The position numbers and the translations under genes were made by a program. The notes beneath the pieces are model-generated. The model saw only the letters and a program-made list of their open reading frames with translations. It searched no databases and was not told the origin of the DNA. DNA of 59,227 bases from contig CACYCZ010000083.1 in NCBI GenBank assembly GCA_902773055.1, forward strand, positions 1 through 59,227. Reading direction: 5' to 3'. The DNA comes from an uncultured Bacteroidales bacterium (lineage in GTDB: Bacteria; Bacteroidota; Bacteroidia; Bacteroidales; Bacteroidaceae). This document shows positions 42,896-52,432 of this stretch, piece after piece. Positions within the stretch are counted from its first letter, which is position 1. Every line of letters begins with the position of its first letter.

Positions 42896-44227
42896 GTGAA
42901 GACAATCTTTCTTGATATATTATTCCTGTTTACCATATTCGTTTCTGTGGCCCAGAAAAAAGATAAGGCAATAAATGTAACACCTTCGTTTTCAGACCAG
43001 ATTGTTGAGAATTATACAGATTCTCTGTATCAGCTCAGTGACTATTATAACAGCAACTGGAAATACAAGAAAGGAGATTTGTTGTCCAATCCGTATTATT
43101 ATCGGCTTTTTGTGCAGCCTACATTCTATTTTAATCCAATCAAGCACCAAATGGATATCGGGTGGCATCCGTCCGACAGTATTGTCGTTCCCCTGGCTCC
43201 GCTTGGTAACAAATCGGATGAGATTCTGGAAACGAATACAGCCATCGACAAGTTTTTTTCTGACATATACATATCCCATCCGCAATATATTGTTACAAGC
43301 CAATCGGTGCTGGACAAGAATGAGGGACTGAGGACAGATATGAAACATGAAACGGAGCACAAGGTTGAACTTGCATCCAGAGTGACTACCCCAAAACCGG
43401 TTCAGGTGTTTGAGCCTATTCAGGTTGTAGGATACCGCCCCAACTTTTGGAAATTCAAGCAAACCTACAGTCTGCAGCTGATGGAATATTATTTCTCTGA
43501 CAATTGGTATCAAGGAGGCTCCAATTACAATTCAATCCTGATGACTGCCAATATACAGGCGAACTACAATAATAATTCTAAAGTTGCTTTCAATAATACA
43601 TTGACGATGCAATTGGGTCTCCAGACTGTAAAAGCGGATACAATTCACCCGTGGCATCCTACTACAGACCAACTTAGAATGGTAAACCAGTTGTCTGTCA
43701 AGGCTGCCAAGAACTGGTCCTATACGGCAACACTGACCAGTACCACGAGAATGACACCACAATATCCTAACAACAGCAGGCTATGCACTGCCGACTTCTT
43801 CTCTCAGTTTGAAAGCGTGTTGTCAATTGGTATGGCATGGAGCCTTGCCAGAAAGAAATTCAGTTCAACCATAAACATGGCTCCGCTGTCATACGACTGG
43901 AAGTATGTGGGCCGTAAAAGGCTCAGAAGCCGTTACGGCCTGTATCCCAACCACCACTCACGTGAATATATCGGTTCCAATGTGACATTGAGCTATACAT
44001 GGAAACTCCTGAATGAACTGACATGGGTTGCCCGCATGTATTATTTTACAGATTACAAGCGAGTGCAGTGGGAATGGGAAAATACATTTACTTTTACCAT
44101 CAACAAGTATTTGAACACGAAGTTGTATCTGTATCCTCGTTTTGATGATACGATGTATGACGATAATGGCAATCATACTTTGCAGTTCAAGCAATGGCTG
44201 TCATTAGGCTTTAATGTCACCTTCTGA
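42896..44227 (+). CDS. DUF3078 family outer-membrane protein
   Basis: 443 aa starting at a GTG (no upstream ATG fits the promoter). Signal peptide VKTIFLDILFLFTIFVSVAQ. After a periplasmic N-terminal third, residues about 195-443 are beta strands alternating aromatic residues and ending in FNVTF, with the C-terminal Phe usual for outer-membrane barrels. The block LQLMEYYFSDNWYQGGSNYNSILM matches the family core as I remember it. Function of the family is unknown. It is convergent with a nuclease/phosphatase gene, the stop codons lying only 6 bp apart without a visible terminator. Confidence 0.8.
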   Translation: MKTIFLDILFLFTIFVSVAQKKDKAINVTPSFSDQIVENYTDSLYQLSDYYNSNWKYKKGDLLSNPYYYRLFVQPTFYFNPIKHQMDIGWHPSDSIVVPLAPLGNKSDEILETNTAIDKFFSDIYISHPQYIVTSQSVLDKNEGLRTDMKHETEHKVELASRVTTPKPVQVFEPIQVVGYRPNFWKFKQTYSLQLMEYYFSDNWYQGGSNYNSILMTANIQANYNNNSKVAFNNTLTMQLGLQTVKADTIHPWHPTTDQLRMVNQLSVKAAKNWSYTATLTSTTRMTPQYPNNSRLCTADFFSQFESVLSIGMAWSLARKKFSSTINMAPLSYDWKYVGRKRLRSRYGLYPNHHSREYIGSNVTLSYTWKLLNELTWVARMYYFTDYKRVQWEWENTFTFTINKYLNTKLYLYPRFDDTMYDDNGNHTLQFKQWLSLGFNVTF

Positions 44228-44233
44228 TTGAGG

Positions 44234-45262
44234 TCAGGGTAAACTGGTCTTCAAGTCAATGTATATGGGGAGATGGTCGCTGAATCCTCCAAGGTATTTA
44301 TATCCGTTATAGGTCTTGAAAGGTTTGCAGCCTTTGTACTTTTCATCCTTTTGCAGAATGAATTTCGGTGTATGGACGTGGAAGGATTCGGGTGACGTGG
44401 AGATGGTGTTTTCCGGGTTGAGCAGCGAGCCGCTTACTATAATGTGATCAATGAATTCCCAAGTGTCGTTGTATTTGTATGTTCCTCTGATATGATACTC
44501 GTTTTCTGGGATATACGAAAGATTATATAATTGGTTTGTTAATATGTTTTCCCTGTCTGCGCGTTGCACCTTTAATCCTATGGCAATGGCATCCTCGGCG
44601 TCTGTTTCGTTGAAATCTCCGAGAATGATTATTTTTGCATCGGCAGTCTGGTCAAAAATGGAATCAACATGGGTCCTGATAGTATGGGCTTCCACCATTC
44701 GATATCTCTCGGTAGCCTTCCTGCCTCCGAGCTTGCTGGACAGATGGCATACAAAAACATGCAGCGTGTCACCGGTATAGACAACACCTTGGACATATAG
44801 GATATCTCTTGTTCTGATCTTGGGTAATTCTTTAAAGTCAACCCGTATGGAGTTATGTGACAAGGGTCTGAAAGTACCGGGTTGATAGAGTAGTGCGACA
44901 TCTATGCCCCTGTGGTCTTCGCTGTTGGTCATTATATATCGGTAGCCGGCTCTTCTCAGTAAGGCACGCTGAGTGAGACAGGTCATCACGCTGTCGTTTT
45001 CAACTTCGGTCAGTGCAACGAGATCGGCAGGAGCATCTTTGCCTAATGAGATGATTTCTTTGCTGATATTTTGCATCTTTGTCCAAAAACGCTTCCTCGT
45101 CCAGTTCTTAAGGGAACCGGGGAGAAACATTTCGTCATTTTTCAGGGAGTCGTGTTCGTAGTCGAAAAAATTCTCAGTGTTGAATTCTGCAATGCGAAAA
45201 CCCTCTTGTGCCCATAGAGAGAAAGGTGCAAAAAGTAGGAAAAAACAGATGAAGTTCTTCAT
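44234..45262 (-). CDS. Secreted endonuclease/exonuclease/phosphatase family protein
   Basis: 342 aa from MKNFICFFLLFAPFSLWA (45262), a signal peptide with cleavage after AQ. The longer frame to 45292 would start upstream of the promoter box at 45281-45288. EEP landmarks: RIAEFNTENFFD, DLVALTEVEND (metal Glu), FVCHLSSKLGG, IILGDFNETDAED and GGFSDHLPIYID (D-H). All metal and catalytic positions look intact. It could act on DNA, RNA or phosphodiesters outside the cytoplasm, perhaps to recover phosphate or nucleotides. A second, differently built member of this superfamily lies at 12441-13730. Confidence 0.9.
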   Translation of the reverse strand: MKNFICFFLLFAPFSLWAQEGFRIAEFNTENFFDYEHDSLKNDEMFLPGSLKNWTRKRFWTKMQNISKEIISLGKDAPADLVALTEVENDSVMTCLTQRALLRRAGYRYIMTNSEDHRGIDVALLYQPGTFRPLSHNSIRVDFKELPKIRTRDILYVQGVVYTGDTLHVFVCHLSSKLGGRKATERYRMVEAHTIRTHVDSIFDQTADAKIIILGDFNETDAEDAIAIGLKVQRADRENILTNQLYNLSYIPENEYHIRGTYKYNDTWEFIDHIIVSGSLLNPENTISTSPESFHVHTPKFILQKDEKYKGCKPFKTYNGYKYLGGFSDHLPIYIDLKTSLP

Positions 45263-45280
45263 TAGTCTGTATTTTGAGTA

Positions 45281-45288
45281 CAAATATA
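45281..45288 (-). promoter_or_regulatory. -7 box (TATATTTG on minus strand)
   Basis: Plus-strand CAAATATA, 19 nt upstream of the ATG at 45262; supports that start. Confidence 0.5.
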
Positions 45289-45344
45289 TCATTAGTTTTA
45301 GTATTATAATTGGTAAGGTAGTGGAAAATTCGCTGTAAATTTCT

Positions 45345-45352
45345 TACCTTTG
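45345..45352 (+). promoter_or_regulatory. -7 box of the ileS operon (TACCTTTG)
   Basis: Exact TAnnTTTG match with transcription expected near 45359, about 50 nt before the ileS ATG. No T-box-like leader fits in so short a distance. Confidence 0.6.
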
Positions 45353-45407
45353 CAAGTTAATTAATGTATCAGAAATATAATTTGCGGATAAAAATATAGA
45401 CAAGAAT

Positions 45408-48400
45408 ATGAATAAGTTTGCAGAACACAAAGAATTGAATTTGTCGGCTATAAATAAAGCAGTTTTGGAAAAATGGCGTAAGAACGATATGTTCGGCCGC
45501 AGTCTACGCCTGCGGGAGGGTGCGCCAACATTTGTTTTCTTTGAAGGTCCTCCTTCTGCAAATGGTCATCCTGGTATCCATCACGTGCTTGCCCGGACAA
45601 TCAAAGATACAGTTTGCCGCTATAAGTCGATGAAGGGATTCAGGGTTCCCCGTAAGGCTGGCTGGGATACTCATGGACTGCCTGTGGAACTGAGTGTCGA
45701 GAAGAATCTCGGTATAACAAAAGAAGATATAGGCAAGAAAATATCCGTAGACGAATACAATGCCCAATGTCGCGCTGATGTGATGAAATATACAGCAGAA
45801 TGGCGTGAATTGAGTGAAAAAATGGGCTATTGGGTTGATTTGGATAATCCTTATATTACTTACGAAAACTCTTATATTGAAAGTCTGTGGTGGCTGCTTA
45901 AACAGTTGTATAATAAAGGACTTCTTTACAAAGGGTACACTATCCAGCCCTATTCCCCTGCTGCCGGTACAGGCTTGAGCTCCCATGAACTGAATCAGCC
46001 GGGATGCTATCGTGACGTCAAGGATACAACTGTTACGGCACAGTTTGAAATCATTGACGCTCCGGCGGAGTGGACAGGATGGGCTGCTCCGTGCTTCCTT
46101 GCATGGACAACAACTCCGTGGACATTGCCATCCAATACAGCTCTGTGCGTGGGAGCTTCGTTTACCTATGTGGTAGTAGAGACGTATAATTCTTATAACG
46201 GCAAGAAAATCACAGTCGTTCTTGCAGAAGAGTGCCTTAAAAATTATCTTAAGCCCGAAGGAGAAGAGGCTGATATGGAAACCTATGCTCCCGGGGATAA
46301 AGTAGTGCCTTACAGAATTGTAGCAAAATGTTTAGGCAAGAATCTGGTCGGGATGAAATATAAACAGCTAATGCCATGGGTCAAACCGACTGAGAAATAT
46401 GACCAAAATGCTGCAGCCTTTATAAAGGAATATGCAGAAAAGCATCAGGAGAAGCTGTTCTCTGTAGGTAATGATAGATTTGTTGAACTTGAAGAAGTGG
46501 CATTCAGAGTAATCCCTGGTGATTATGTGACGACAGAGGATGGTACAGGTATCGTTCATATTGCGCCTACATTCGGTGCCGATGATGCCAAGGTGGCCAA
46601 GGCTGCCGGCATTCCTTCACTGTTTTTGATTAACAGAGGTGGTGAGACGCGTCCTATGGTTGATTTGCAGGGGAAATATTATCTCTTGTCCGAATTGGCA
46701 GATGAATTTGTAAACAAATGTGTCAATGTGGAATTATACAGGCATCACGAAGGGGATTATGTGAAAAATGCCTATGATCCTAAGTACGCAGGATTGAGCG
46801 AAAAAGAACTTCAGAAAGCAGAAGACTTGAATATTGTTATCTGTATGGAAATGAAGCAGGAAGGAACTGCGTACAAGATAGAGAAGCATGTCCATAACTA
46901 TCCTCACTGCTGGCGAACAGATAAGCCCGTGTTGTATTATCCGTTGGATAGCTGGTTTATTAGATCGACAGCAGCCAAGGAGCGCATGATGGAACTTAAC
47001 AATACGATTTATTGGAAACCCGAAAGTACAGGTTCAGGACGCTTCGGCAAGTGGCTGGAGAATCTGAATGACTGGAATTTGAGCCGTAGCAGATACTGGG
47101 GAACGCCATTGCCAATATGGAGAAATAAGGAAACCCAGGAAGAAATATGTGTAGGATCTGTTGAAGAATTGTCAGCAGAAATTGATAAAGCTGTCAAGGC
47201 TGGAATAATGCAGGAAAATCCGTTCACGGCAAAAGGATTTGTTGTAGGCGATTATTCCAAGGAAAACTATGAAAAGATAGACTTGCACAGACCATACGTG
47301 GATGATATCGTCCTCGTTAGTCCGTCGGGCAAACCGATGAGAAGGGAAACAGACCTGATAGATGTCTGGTTTGATTCCGGGGCGATGCCATATGCTCAGT
47401 TGCACTATCCTTTTGAAAATAAAGAACTCGTTGATAAGAGGATGTTTTATCCTGCAGATTTCATTGCCGAAGGGGTAGACCAGACGCGAGGTTGGTTTTT
47501 TACATTACATGCCATTGCGACAATGGTCTTCGACAGTGTGGCATATAAGTCGGTTATCAGTAACGGACTGGTCTTGGATAAAAACGGTAATAAGATGAGT
47601 AAGCGTCTGGGTAATGCTGTCAATCCCTTTGAAGCGATTGAGAAATATGGTTCAGACCCCTTGCGCTGGTATATGCTGACAAATTCATCTCCCTGGGACA
47701 ACTTGAAGTTTGACGAGGCTGGTGTTGCTGAGGTTGCACGGACATTTTTTAGCAAACTGTTTCAAACCTATTCTTTCCTAGCAATGTATGCGAATGTAGA
47801 TGGGTTTACAGCTGATGCAAAGCAAGTGCCGCTCTCTGCAAGACCGGAAATTGATAGATGGATTCTCTCCAGGCTGCATACTTTGATTGCAGATGTTACT
47901 GATTGCTTTGAGGATTTGGAATTGACAAAAGCGGGCAGGCAGATAGAGCAGTTTGTTATTGATGATTTGTCAAATTGGTATGTTCGTCTGAATAGAAAAC
48001 GTTTTTGGGCTGGTGGCCTGAATGATGATAAGTTGAGTGCTTATCAGACATTGTTTACTTGCCTTGAAACTGTCAGCCGGCTGATGGCGCCATTTGCACC
48101 GTTTTATTCAGACATCCTGTATGAGGATTTAATGAGTGTTGCAAATGCAGGAACCGCTATTGAAGTGCATCTGGCAGATTTCCCTGTCAGCGATCCAGCT
48201 CAGATAGATAAAGACATGGAAGTCCGAATGAGTCTGGCACAGAAAATAACTTCTATGGTTTTGTCGTTGCGAAAGAAAGAACAGGTTATTGTTCGGCAGC
48301 CGCTGCAGTGTATAATGATTCCCGTACAAAGTGAGCGGCAGAAAGCACATATAGAAGTGATGGCTGACTTGATTAAGAGTGAAGTAAATGTCAAAGAGAT

Positions 48401-48941
48401 TAGATTTGTTACCTCAATCCAATTGGAAAAGAAGGTAAAATGCAATTTCCGAGTGCTGGGAAAGAAGTATGGGAAATTAATGGGTACTATTAATAGTGCT
48501 ATTACTAATTTGAGTCAAGAACAAATTTCCCAGCTGGAGATTGATGGCAAGTTGAATTTGGATATAGAGGGCCAGACAATAGAAATTCTAAAGGATGACG
48601 TAGAAATCTTCAGCCAAGATATTCCAGGATGGAGCGTTGTCAATGATGGGACATTGACGGTTGCTCTTGATCTTGAAATTACAGAGGCATTACGTCAGGA
48701 GGGTATTGCCCGAGAGGTGGTGAAGCGTATTCAGGCTTATCGCAAGGATAACGGCTTCAATATTACAGACCACATCCATGTCATTATGGAAGAAAATGAG
48801 GATGTCAAAAAGGCCGTCAATAGCTTTGGGAACTATATCTGTTCTCAAGTGCTGTGCGATAAATGGGAATGGGCTGCGTCCGGCGACACAGAAATAGACT
48901 TTGATGAGTATAAACTTAAAGTAACTGTTAAAAAACTTTAG
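45408..48941 (+). CDS. ileS: Isoleucyl-tRNA synthetase
   Basis: Charges tRNA-Ile. 1177 aa, the long form related to eukaryotic-type IleRS (most bacterial short forms are about 940). Class I signatures: HPGIHH in GPPSANGHPGIHHVLARTIKD (HIGH motif, about residues 54-58) and KMSKR near residue 728 (KMSKS loop). The CP1 editing domain contains TWTTTPWTLPSNTALCV and an editing segment with DGTGIVHIAPTFGADD. The anticodon-binding domain and a C-terminal extension replace the zinc domain of short forms. It leads an operon with the dksA-like gene (2-nt gap), lspA (2-nt gap) and a lipoprotein gene. Confidence 0.96.
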   Translation: MNKFAEHKELNLSAINKAVLEKWRKNDMFGRSLRLREGAPTFVFFEGPPSANGHPGIHHVLARTIKDTVCRYKSMKGFRVPRKAGWDTHGLPVELSVEKNLGITKEDIGKKISVDEYNAQCRADVMKYTAEWRELSEKMGYWVDLDNPYITYENSYIESLWWLLKQLYNKGLLYKGYTIQPYSPAAGTGLSSHELNQPGCYRDVKDTTVTAQFEIIDAPAEWTGWAAPCFLAWTTTPWTLPSNTALCVGASFTYVVVETYNSYNGKKITVVLAEECLKNYLKPEGEEADMETYAPGDKVVPYRIVAKCLGKNLVGMKYKQLMPWVKPTEKYDQNAAAFIKEYAEKHQEKLFSVGNDRFVELEEVAFRVIPGDYVTTEDGTGIVHIAPTFGADDAKVAKAAGIPSLFLINRGGETRPMVDLQGKYYLLSELADEFVNKCVNVELYRHHEGDYVKNAYDPKYAGLSEKELQKAEDLNIVICMEMKQEGTAYKIEKHVHNYPHCWRTDKPVLYYPLDSWFIRSTAAKERMMELNNTIYWKPESTGSGRFGKWLENLNDWNLSRSRYWGTPLPIWRNKETQEEICVGSVEELSAEIDKAVKAGIMQENPFTAKGFVVGDYSKENYEKIDLHRPYVDDIVLVSPSGKPMRRETDLIDVWFDSGAMPYAQLHYPFENKELVDKRMFYPADFIAEGVDQTRGWFFTLHAIATMVFDSVAYKSVISNGLVLDKNGNKMSKRLGNAVNPFEAIEKYGSDPLRWYMLTNSSPWDNLKFDEAGVAEVARTFFSKLFQTYSFLAMYANVDGFTADAKQVPLSARPEIDRWILSRLHTLIADVTDCFEDLELTKAGRQIEQFVIDDLSNWYVRLNRKRFWAGGLNDDKLSAYQTLFTCLETVSRLMAPFAPFYSDILYEDLMSVANAGTAIEVHLADFPVSDPAQIDKDMEVRMSLAQKITSMVLSLRKKEQVIVRQPLQCIMIPVQSERQKAHIEVMADLIKSEVNVKEIRFVTSIQLEKKVKCNFRVLGKKYGKLMGTINSAITNLSQEQISQLEIDGKLNLDIEGQTIEILKDDVEIFSQDIPGWSVVNDGTLTVALDLEITEALRQEGIAREVVKRIQAYRKDNGFNITDHIHVIMEENEDVKKAVNSFGNYICSQVLCDKWEWAASGDTEIDFDEYKLKVTVKKL

Positions 48942-48943
48942 TT

Positions 48944-49324
48944 ATGGCTGAAAAAAAACGATATTCTGACGAGGAACTTCTTGAATTCAAAGAGTTGATT
49001 CTTGAGAAGCTTGAACTGGCCAAGAAGGATTATGACCAGATGATGAAAGCCCTGATGAATATGGAAGGTAATGGGGCTGACGATACCTCGCATACCTATA
49101 AGGTTATGGAAGACGGATATGCGACACAGAGTAAGGAGGAATTATCTCTGTTGGCATATCGGCAGCAGAAATTCATGAAAGGCCTGCAGGCGGCGTTGGT
49201 ACGCATAGACAATAAGACTTATGGGGTCTGCCGGGTTACAGGTAAGCTTATACCTAAGGAACGGTTAAGGGCTGTTCCTCATGCGACATTGAGCATCGAA
49301 GCAAAGGAAAACCGTAAAAAGTAA
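48944..49324 (+). CDS. DksA/TraR-family protein with reduced zinc motif
   Basis: 126 aa. A coiled-coil N-terminal part (KELILEKLELAKKDYDQMMKAL) carries acidic residues near the tip, and a C-terminal segment YGVCRVTGKLIPKERLRAVPHATLSIEAK matches the DksA/TraR C4 finger region. Only one Cys of the usual four remains, so the fold probably holds without zinc, as is common in Bacteroidetes members. DksA-like proteins enter the RNA polymerase secondary channel and act with (p)ppGpp. The gene is 2 nt after ileS and 2 nt before lspA, a neighbourhood conserved in this phylum as far as I recall. Confidence 0.88.
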   Translation: MAEKKRYSDEELLEFKELILEKLELAKKDYDQMMKALMNMEGNGADDTSHTYKVMEDGYATQSKEELSLLAYRQQKFMKGLQAALVRIDNKTYGVCRVTGKLIPKERLRAVPHATLSIEAKENRKK

Positions 49325-49326
49325 AG

Positions 49327-49962
49327 GTGGCTGGCTTTTTCTCTGTAGCCCGATATAAGGGGGTATTTGCTTTGGTGGTTATATTCCTGGTGTTGATTAC
49401 AGACCAGGTGCTGAAGTTTTATGTCAAGACAAATTTCTTCTTAGGGGAAATAAGACCTATTCTTGGGCAAAAATGGGCAAATCTCTATTTTGTTGAAAAT
49501 CGGGGTATGGCATTTGGCCTTGATATGGTTGGAGGTACGATCTTATTGTGTTCTTTCCGGATAATCGCAGTTGGATTTCTTGCTTTTTTCTTGATAAAAA
49601 TTCTGCGTAAGAAATTCCCTGTAGGGTTTATTTTCTGCATATGTCTGATTATTTCTGGTGCTGCCGGTAATATTTTCGATAATGTTTTATATGGTGTTTT
49701 GTTTTCTGAAAGTACCATAAGAGATGTGGCAGAGTTTGCGCCGTTTAGTCGTGGTTATTCATCATTGTTTATGGGGAAGGTGGTGGATATGTTCTACTTT
49801 CCTGTCATTCAGTCGGAGTTTCCAAGATGGATGCCCTTTTGCGGCGGGCAATCGTTTGTGTTTTTCAGTCCTATTTTTAATTTTGCGGATTCTGCAATAA
49901 CCACAGGTGCATTATCCATTGTTTTGTTCTACAGAAAGTCTCTTCACCGTGCTTTCAGTTGA
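49327..49962 (+). CDS. lspA: Lipoprotein signal peptidase (signal peptidase II)
   Basis: Cleaves prolipoprotein signal peptides before the lipidated Cys. 211 aa, longer than E. coli LspA (164) because of an insert between the third and fourth helices, usual in Bacteroidetes. Start is GTG at 49327. Four membrane segments; catalytic Asp residues lie in GAAGNIFDN and FNFADSA; ENRGMAFG and KVVDMFYFP are family blocks. The next gene encodes a lipoprotein, a likely substrate. Confidence 0.94.
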   Translation: MAGFFSVARYKGVFALVVIFLVLITDQVLKFYVKTNFFLGEIRPILGQKWANLYFVENRGMAFGLDMVGGTILLCSFRIIAVGFLAFFLIKILRKKFPVGFIFCICLIISGAAGNIFDNVLYGVLFSESTIRDVAEFAPFSRGYSSLFMGKVVDMFYFPVIQSEFPRWMPFCGGQSFVFFSPIFNFADSAITTGALSIVLFYRKSLHRAFS

Positions 49963-49987
49963 AAGGTTGCTTGAAAGAAGAATTAAT

Positions 49988-50887
49988 ATGAAGAAGGCCG
50001 TTGTTTTGTTTTTCTTACTTCTCTTGTTGGTGTCGTGCCATCGTAAGCAACCGGTTGGTGTAATCTCCGAACGTGACATGCAGGCGATACTGTACGACTA
50101 TCATCTGGCTAAGGCCATGGCGTTTCAGACGGACAGTGTTGAATATTATAAACGCTACTATTTCTTGGAGGTCTTGAAGAAATATCATACATCGGAAAGT
50201 TCTTTTGAAAATTCCATGTTATGGTATTCTCAACATACTGATTTGCTGTATAAAATATATGATAAGATAAACAAACAGTTGAATCGGGAGTCAATGGCTT
50301 TAGGTGTGATTACAAGTGACTCACATTATTATTCCTCCTTGTCTAATGTCGGTGATACGGCAAATATATGGGATGGACGTTCGTATTTTGTCTTATCTCC
50401 TGTCGGCTTTAATAATCGATTTACGTTTCATATCAATGCTGATTCAACATCCCGGCCGGGCGATACTTATCTATGGCATATGGTTTCTAAGTTTGTGTTT
50501 GCTGAAGGACAGCGTGATGCAATTTTCAATATGTCTGTGACATACGTAAATGATTCTGTGCAGAGTGTGAATGTTCCTGTTCATGGAGACGGCGAATTCA
50601 AATGTGAACTGAGGACTGCTGAGAATGTTGATGTCAAATCCATTCAAGGATTTGTGTTCTTGAAGAGTTCATATTTCAACCGGCCCAAACTATTGTTTGT
50701 TACAGATCCTGCGATGATCCGTTTTCACAGGCCTGCGTCTGAGAGTGCCCCGGCCGAGCGGACGGAACAATCGATTCCGGATTCCTCAGGCATATCCCTT
50801 CCCGATTCTCAAGCGCTTAGACCTGAGTTGGAAAAGCGCCCGATGCCGCACCTGAAGCCGATTCCCTTTAGAAAGCGGCGGTCTTAA
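49988..50887 (+). CDS. DUF4296 lipoprotein
   Basis: 299 aa from MKKAVVLFFLLLLLVSCHRK (49988), with a lipobox LVSC at about residue 17; the frame open from 49907 overlaps lspA and is rejected. Residues about 25-110 match the DUF4296 pattern (ISERDMQAILYDYHLAKAMA ... YYFLEVLKKYHTSESSFENSMLWYSQHTDLLYKIYDKI). The middle is beta-rich and the last 45 residues are Pro/Ser/Glu-rich and basic, looking disordered. Function unknown. It is the last gene of the ileS operon, 25 nt after lspA, followed by a terminator. Confidence 0.85.
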   Translation: MKKAVVLFFLLLLLVSCHRKQPVGVISERDMQAILYDYHLAKAMAFQTDSVEYYKRYYFLEVLKKYHTSESSFENSMLWYSQHTDLLYKIYDKINKQLNRESMALGVITSDSHYYSSLSNVGDTANIWDGRSYFVLSPVGFNNRFTFHINADSTSRPGDTYLWHMVSKFVFAEGQRDAIFNMSVTYVNDSVQSVNVPVHGDGEFKCELRTAENVDVKSIQGFVFLKSSYFNRPKLLFVTDPAMIRFHRPASESAPAERTEQSIPDSSGISLPDSQALRPELEKRPMPHLKPIPFRKRRS

Positions 50888-50907
50888 TTTGTTTTTTTTC
50901 TGGAGTG

Positions 50908-50936
50908 GGGCAAATCAATATTTGCCCTGTTTTTGT
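50908..50936 (+). terminator. Terminator of the ileS operon
   Basis: GGGCAAAT (50908-50915), loop CAAT, ATTTGCCC (50920-50927), then TGTTTTTGTTTTTG; 20 nt after the last stop. Confidence 0.75.
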
Positions 50937-51072
50937 TTTTGCCATGTGACAAGCGAATACGGCATATGTCATTGCCTTGACTATAAAATATTTTGTCCGC
51001 AAGGTTCAGGGAAATGTCTGTGCTGTATTCGGTATTTACTTGTATATTAGTTTATATCACAGCTTGGCGAAT

Positions 51073-52233
51073 TCAATCCATTCGCGCCTTGTAGTCCTCG
51101 TATGTGAATTTCCGGAGTAATTCTATGCTGTTATCCAAATGTTTGATGGCCAGTGAAGGATGTGTGATACCATTAAACATATTTGTTTTGACGGTAGTGT
51201 AATGTATCATATCTTCAAATATGATTTCGTCTCCAATTTTCAGAGGTTTTTTGAACATCCAGTAACCCATATAGTCTCCGCTAAGGCAACTGTTTCCTCC
51301 TAATCGGTAAATGTTTGAGTCTGTGCCCATAGTGAGAGGGCTGTCTGTTATTATTTGAGCTCCTCTGACTTCAGGATGATAGGGCATTTCGAGGCAGTCG
51401 GGCATATGGCAGGTAAAACTGACATTCAGAATGGCGGTCTTGATGCCGTGATTTTCAACAATGTCTACTACACGACTTGTCAGGTATCCCGTCTGCCACA
51501 GGAATGCCGAACCCGGTTCTATGATAAGTTCCAGGTTAGGATGTTTATCCTTTATAGCCTTTACGGTACTGATAAACAATTGTATATCATATCCTTTTCT
51601 TGTAATCAGGTGCCCACCTCCCATGTTTAGCCATTTTACCTTGTCCAGATGGGCTCCAAAATGGTTTTCAACGTGTTCTAAGGTGTGGGCCAATGCCGAA
51701 GAGTCATCTTCGCAGTGGCAATGGAAATGTAGTCCTTCGATATCTTCCGGGATTTCAGGGAGCTGTTCAGCTGTTATTCCAAAGCGTGAACCCGGGGAGC
51801 AGGGGTTGTAAAGGTCGGTTTTGATTTCGGAATACTCAGGATTGATTCTTAGTCCCATTGAGATGCGGTGACGTGTCAGTTTGTTCCATTCAATAACCTT
51901 TGCCTTGAAGTGGTTATACTGGGATATGGAATTGAAGGTTATGTGGTCGCTGTATTCCATTAATTCGTCAAAAGTCTCATCTTCATATGCAGGAGAATAC
52001 GTATATGTTTTTGTACCAAATTCTTGGTCTGACAGATGCGCCTCAAACAGAGAACTGGCAGTGGTGTGCGATATGTATTCTCGTATGATGGGGAATATTT
52101 TCCAATTAGCGAAGGCTTTTAATGCCAGTATTATTTTTACACCCGACTGCATGCTGACTTGATGTAGCAGGGCAAGATTGTCCCGTAGTTTCTGTTCTTC
52201 AATAATGTAGCAGGGGTTGAATTTCTCAGGCAT
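51073..52233 (-). CDS. nspC: Carboxynorspermidine decarboxylase
   Basis: PLP enzyme making norspermidine or spermidine from the carboxylated precursor, the alternative polyamine route common in Bacteroidetes. 386 aa from MPEKFNPCYIIEE (52233). The longer frame to 52263 begins upstream of the promoter box and is rejected. The PLP lysine is K39 in ILALKAFANW. Further alanine-racemase-fold landmarks: GLRINPEYSE, GLHFHCHCEDDS, WLNMGGGHLI, IEPGSAFLW, SFTCHMPDCLEMPYHPE and GGNSCLSGDYMG. No carboxynorspermidine dehydrogenase gene is in the window. Confidence 0.95.
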   Translation of the reverse strand: MPEKFNPCYIIEEQKLRDNLALLHQVSMQSGVKIILALKAFANWKIFPIIREYISHTTASSLFEAHLSDQEFGTKTYTYSPAYEDETFDELMEYSDHITFNSISQYNHFKAKVIEWNKLTRHRISMGLRINPEYSEIKTDLYNPCSPGSRFGITAEQLPEIPEDIEGLHFHCHCEDDSSALAHTLEHVENHFGAHLDKVKWLNMGGGHLITRKGYDIQLFISTVKAIKDKHPNLELIIEPGSAFLWQTGYLTSRVVDIVENHGIKTAILNVSFTCHMPDCLEMPYHPEVRGAQIITDSPLTMGTDSNIYRLGGNSCLSGDYMGYWMFKKPLKIGDEIIFEDMIHYTTVKTNMFNGITHPSLAIKHLDNSIELLRKFTYEDYKARMD

Positions 52234-52250
52234 GGCAAGATGATTTTTTG

Positions 52251-52258
52251 CAAAGTTA
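52251..52258 (-). promoter_or_regulatory. -7 box of the nspC promoter (TAACTTTG on minus strand)
   Basis: Plus-strand CAAAGTTA, 18 nt upstream of the ATG at 52233; supports the shorter nspC start. Confidence 0.5.
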
Positions 52259-52432
52259 CGCATTTGTGCGGGCTGCGCTCACAGATTCCGAATAAAAATA
52301 TTAATTTTCATGTTGCAGGATTGCTGAGGTATTTTATGTTGAGGACATTTCCTGATTTCCTTATATGCTCCTTTGTCTTGACAATGTTATGTGTTGACAT
52401 CAATAAAGTTGCTGTTTTGGTTTAACTATTAT

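Noticed and set aside
45353-45407. T-box or other leader upstream of ileS
   Set aside because: The leader from the likely start site is only about 50 nt and shows no terminator or specifier-loop structure.
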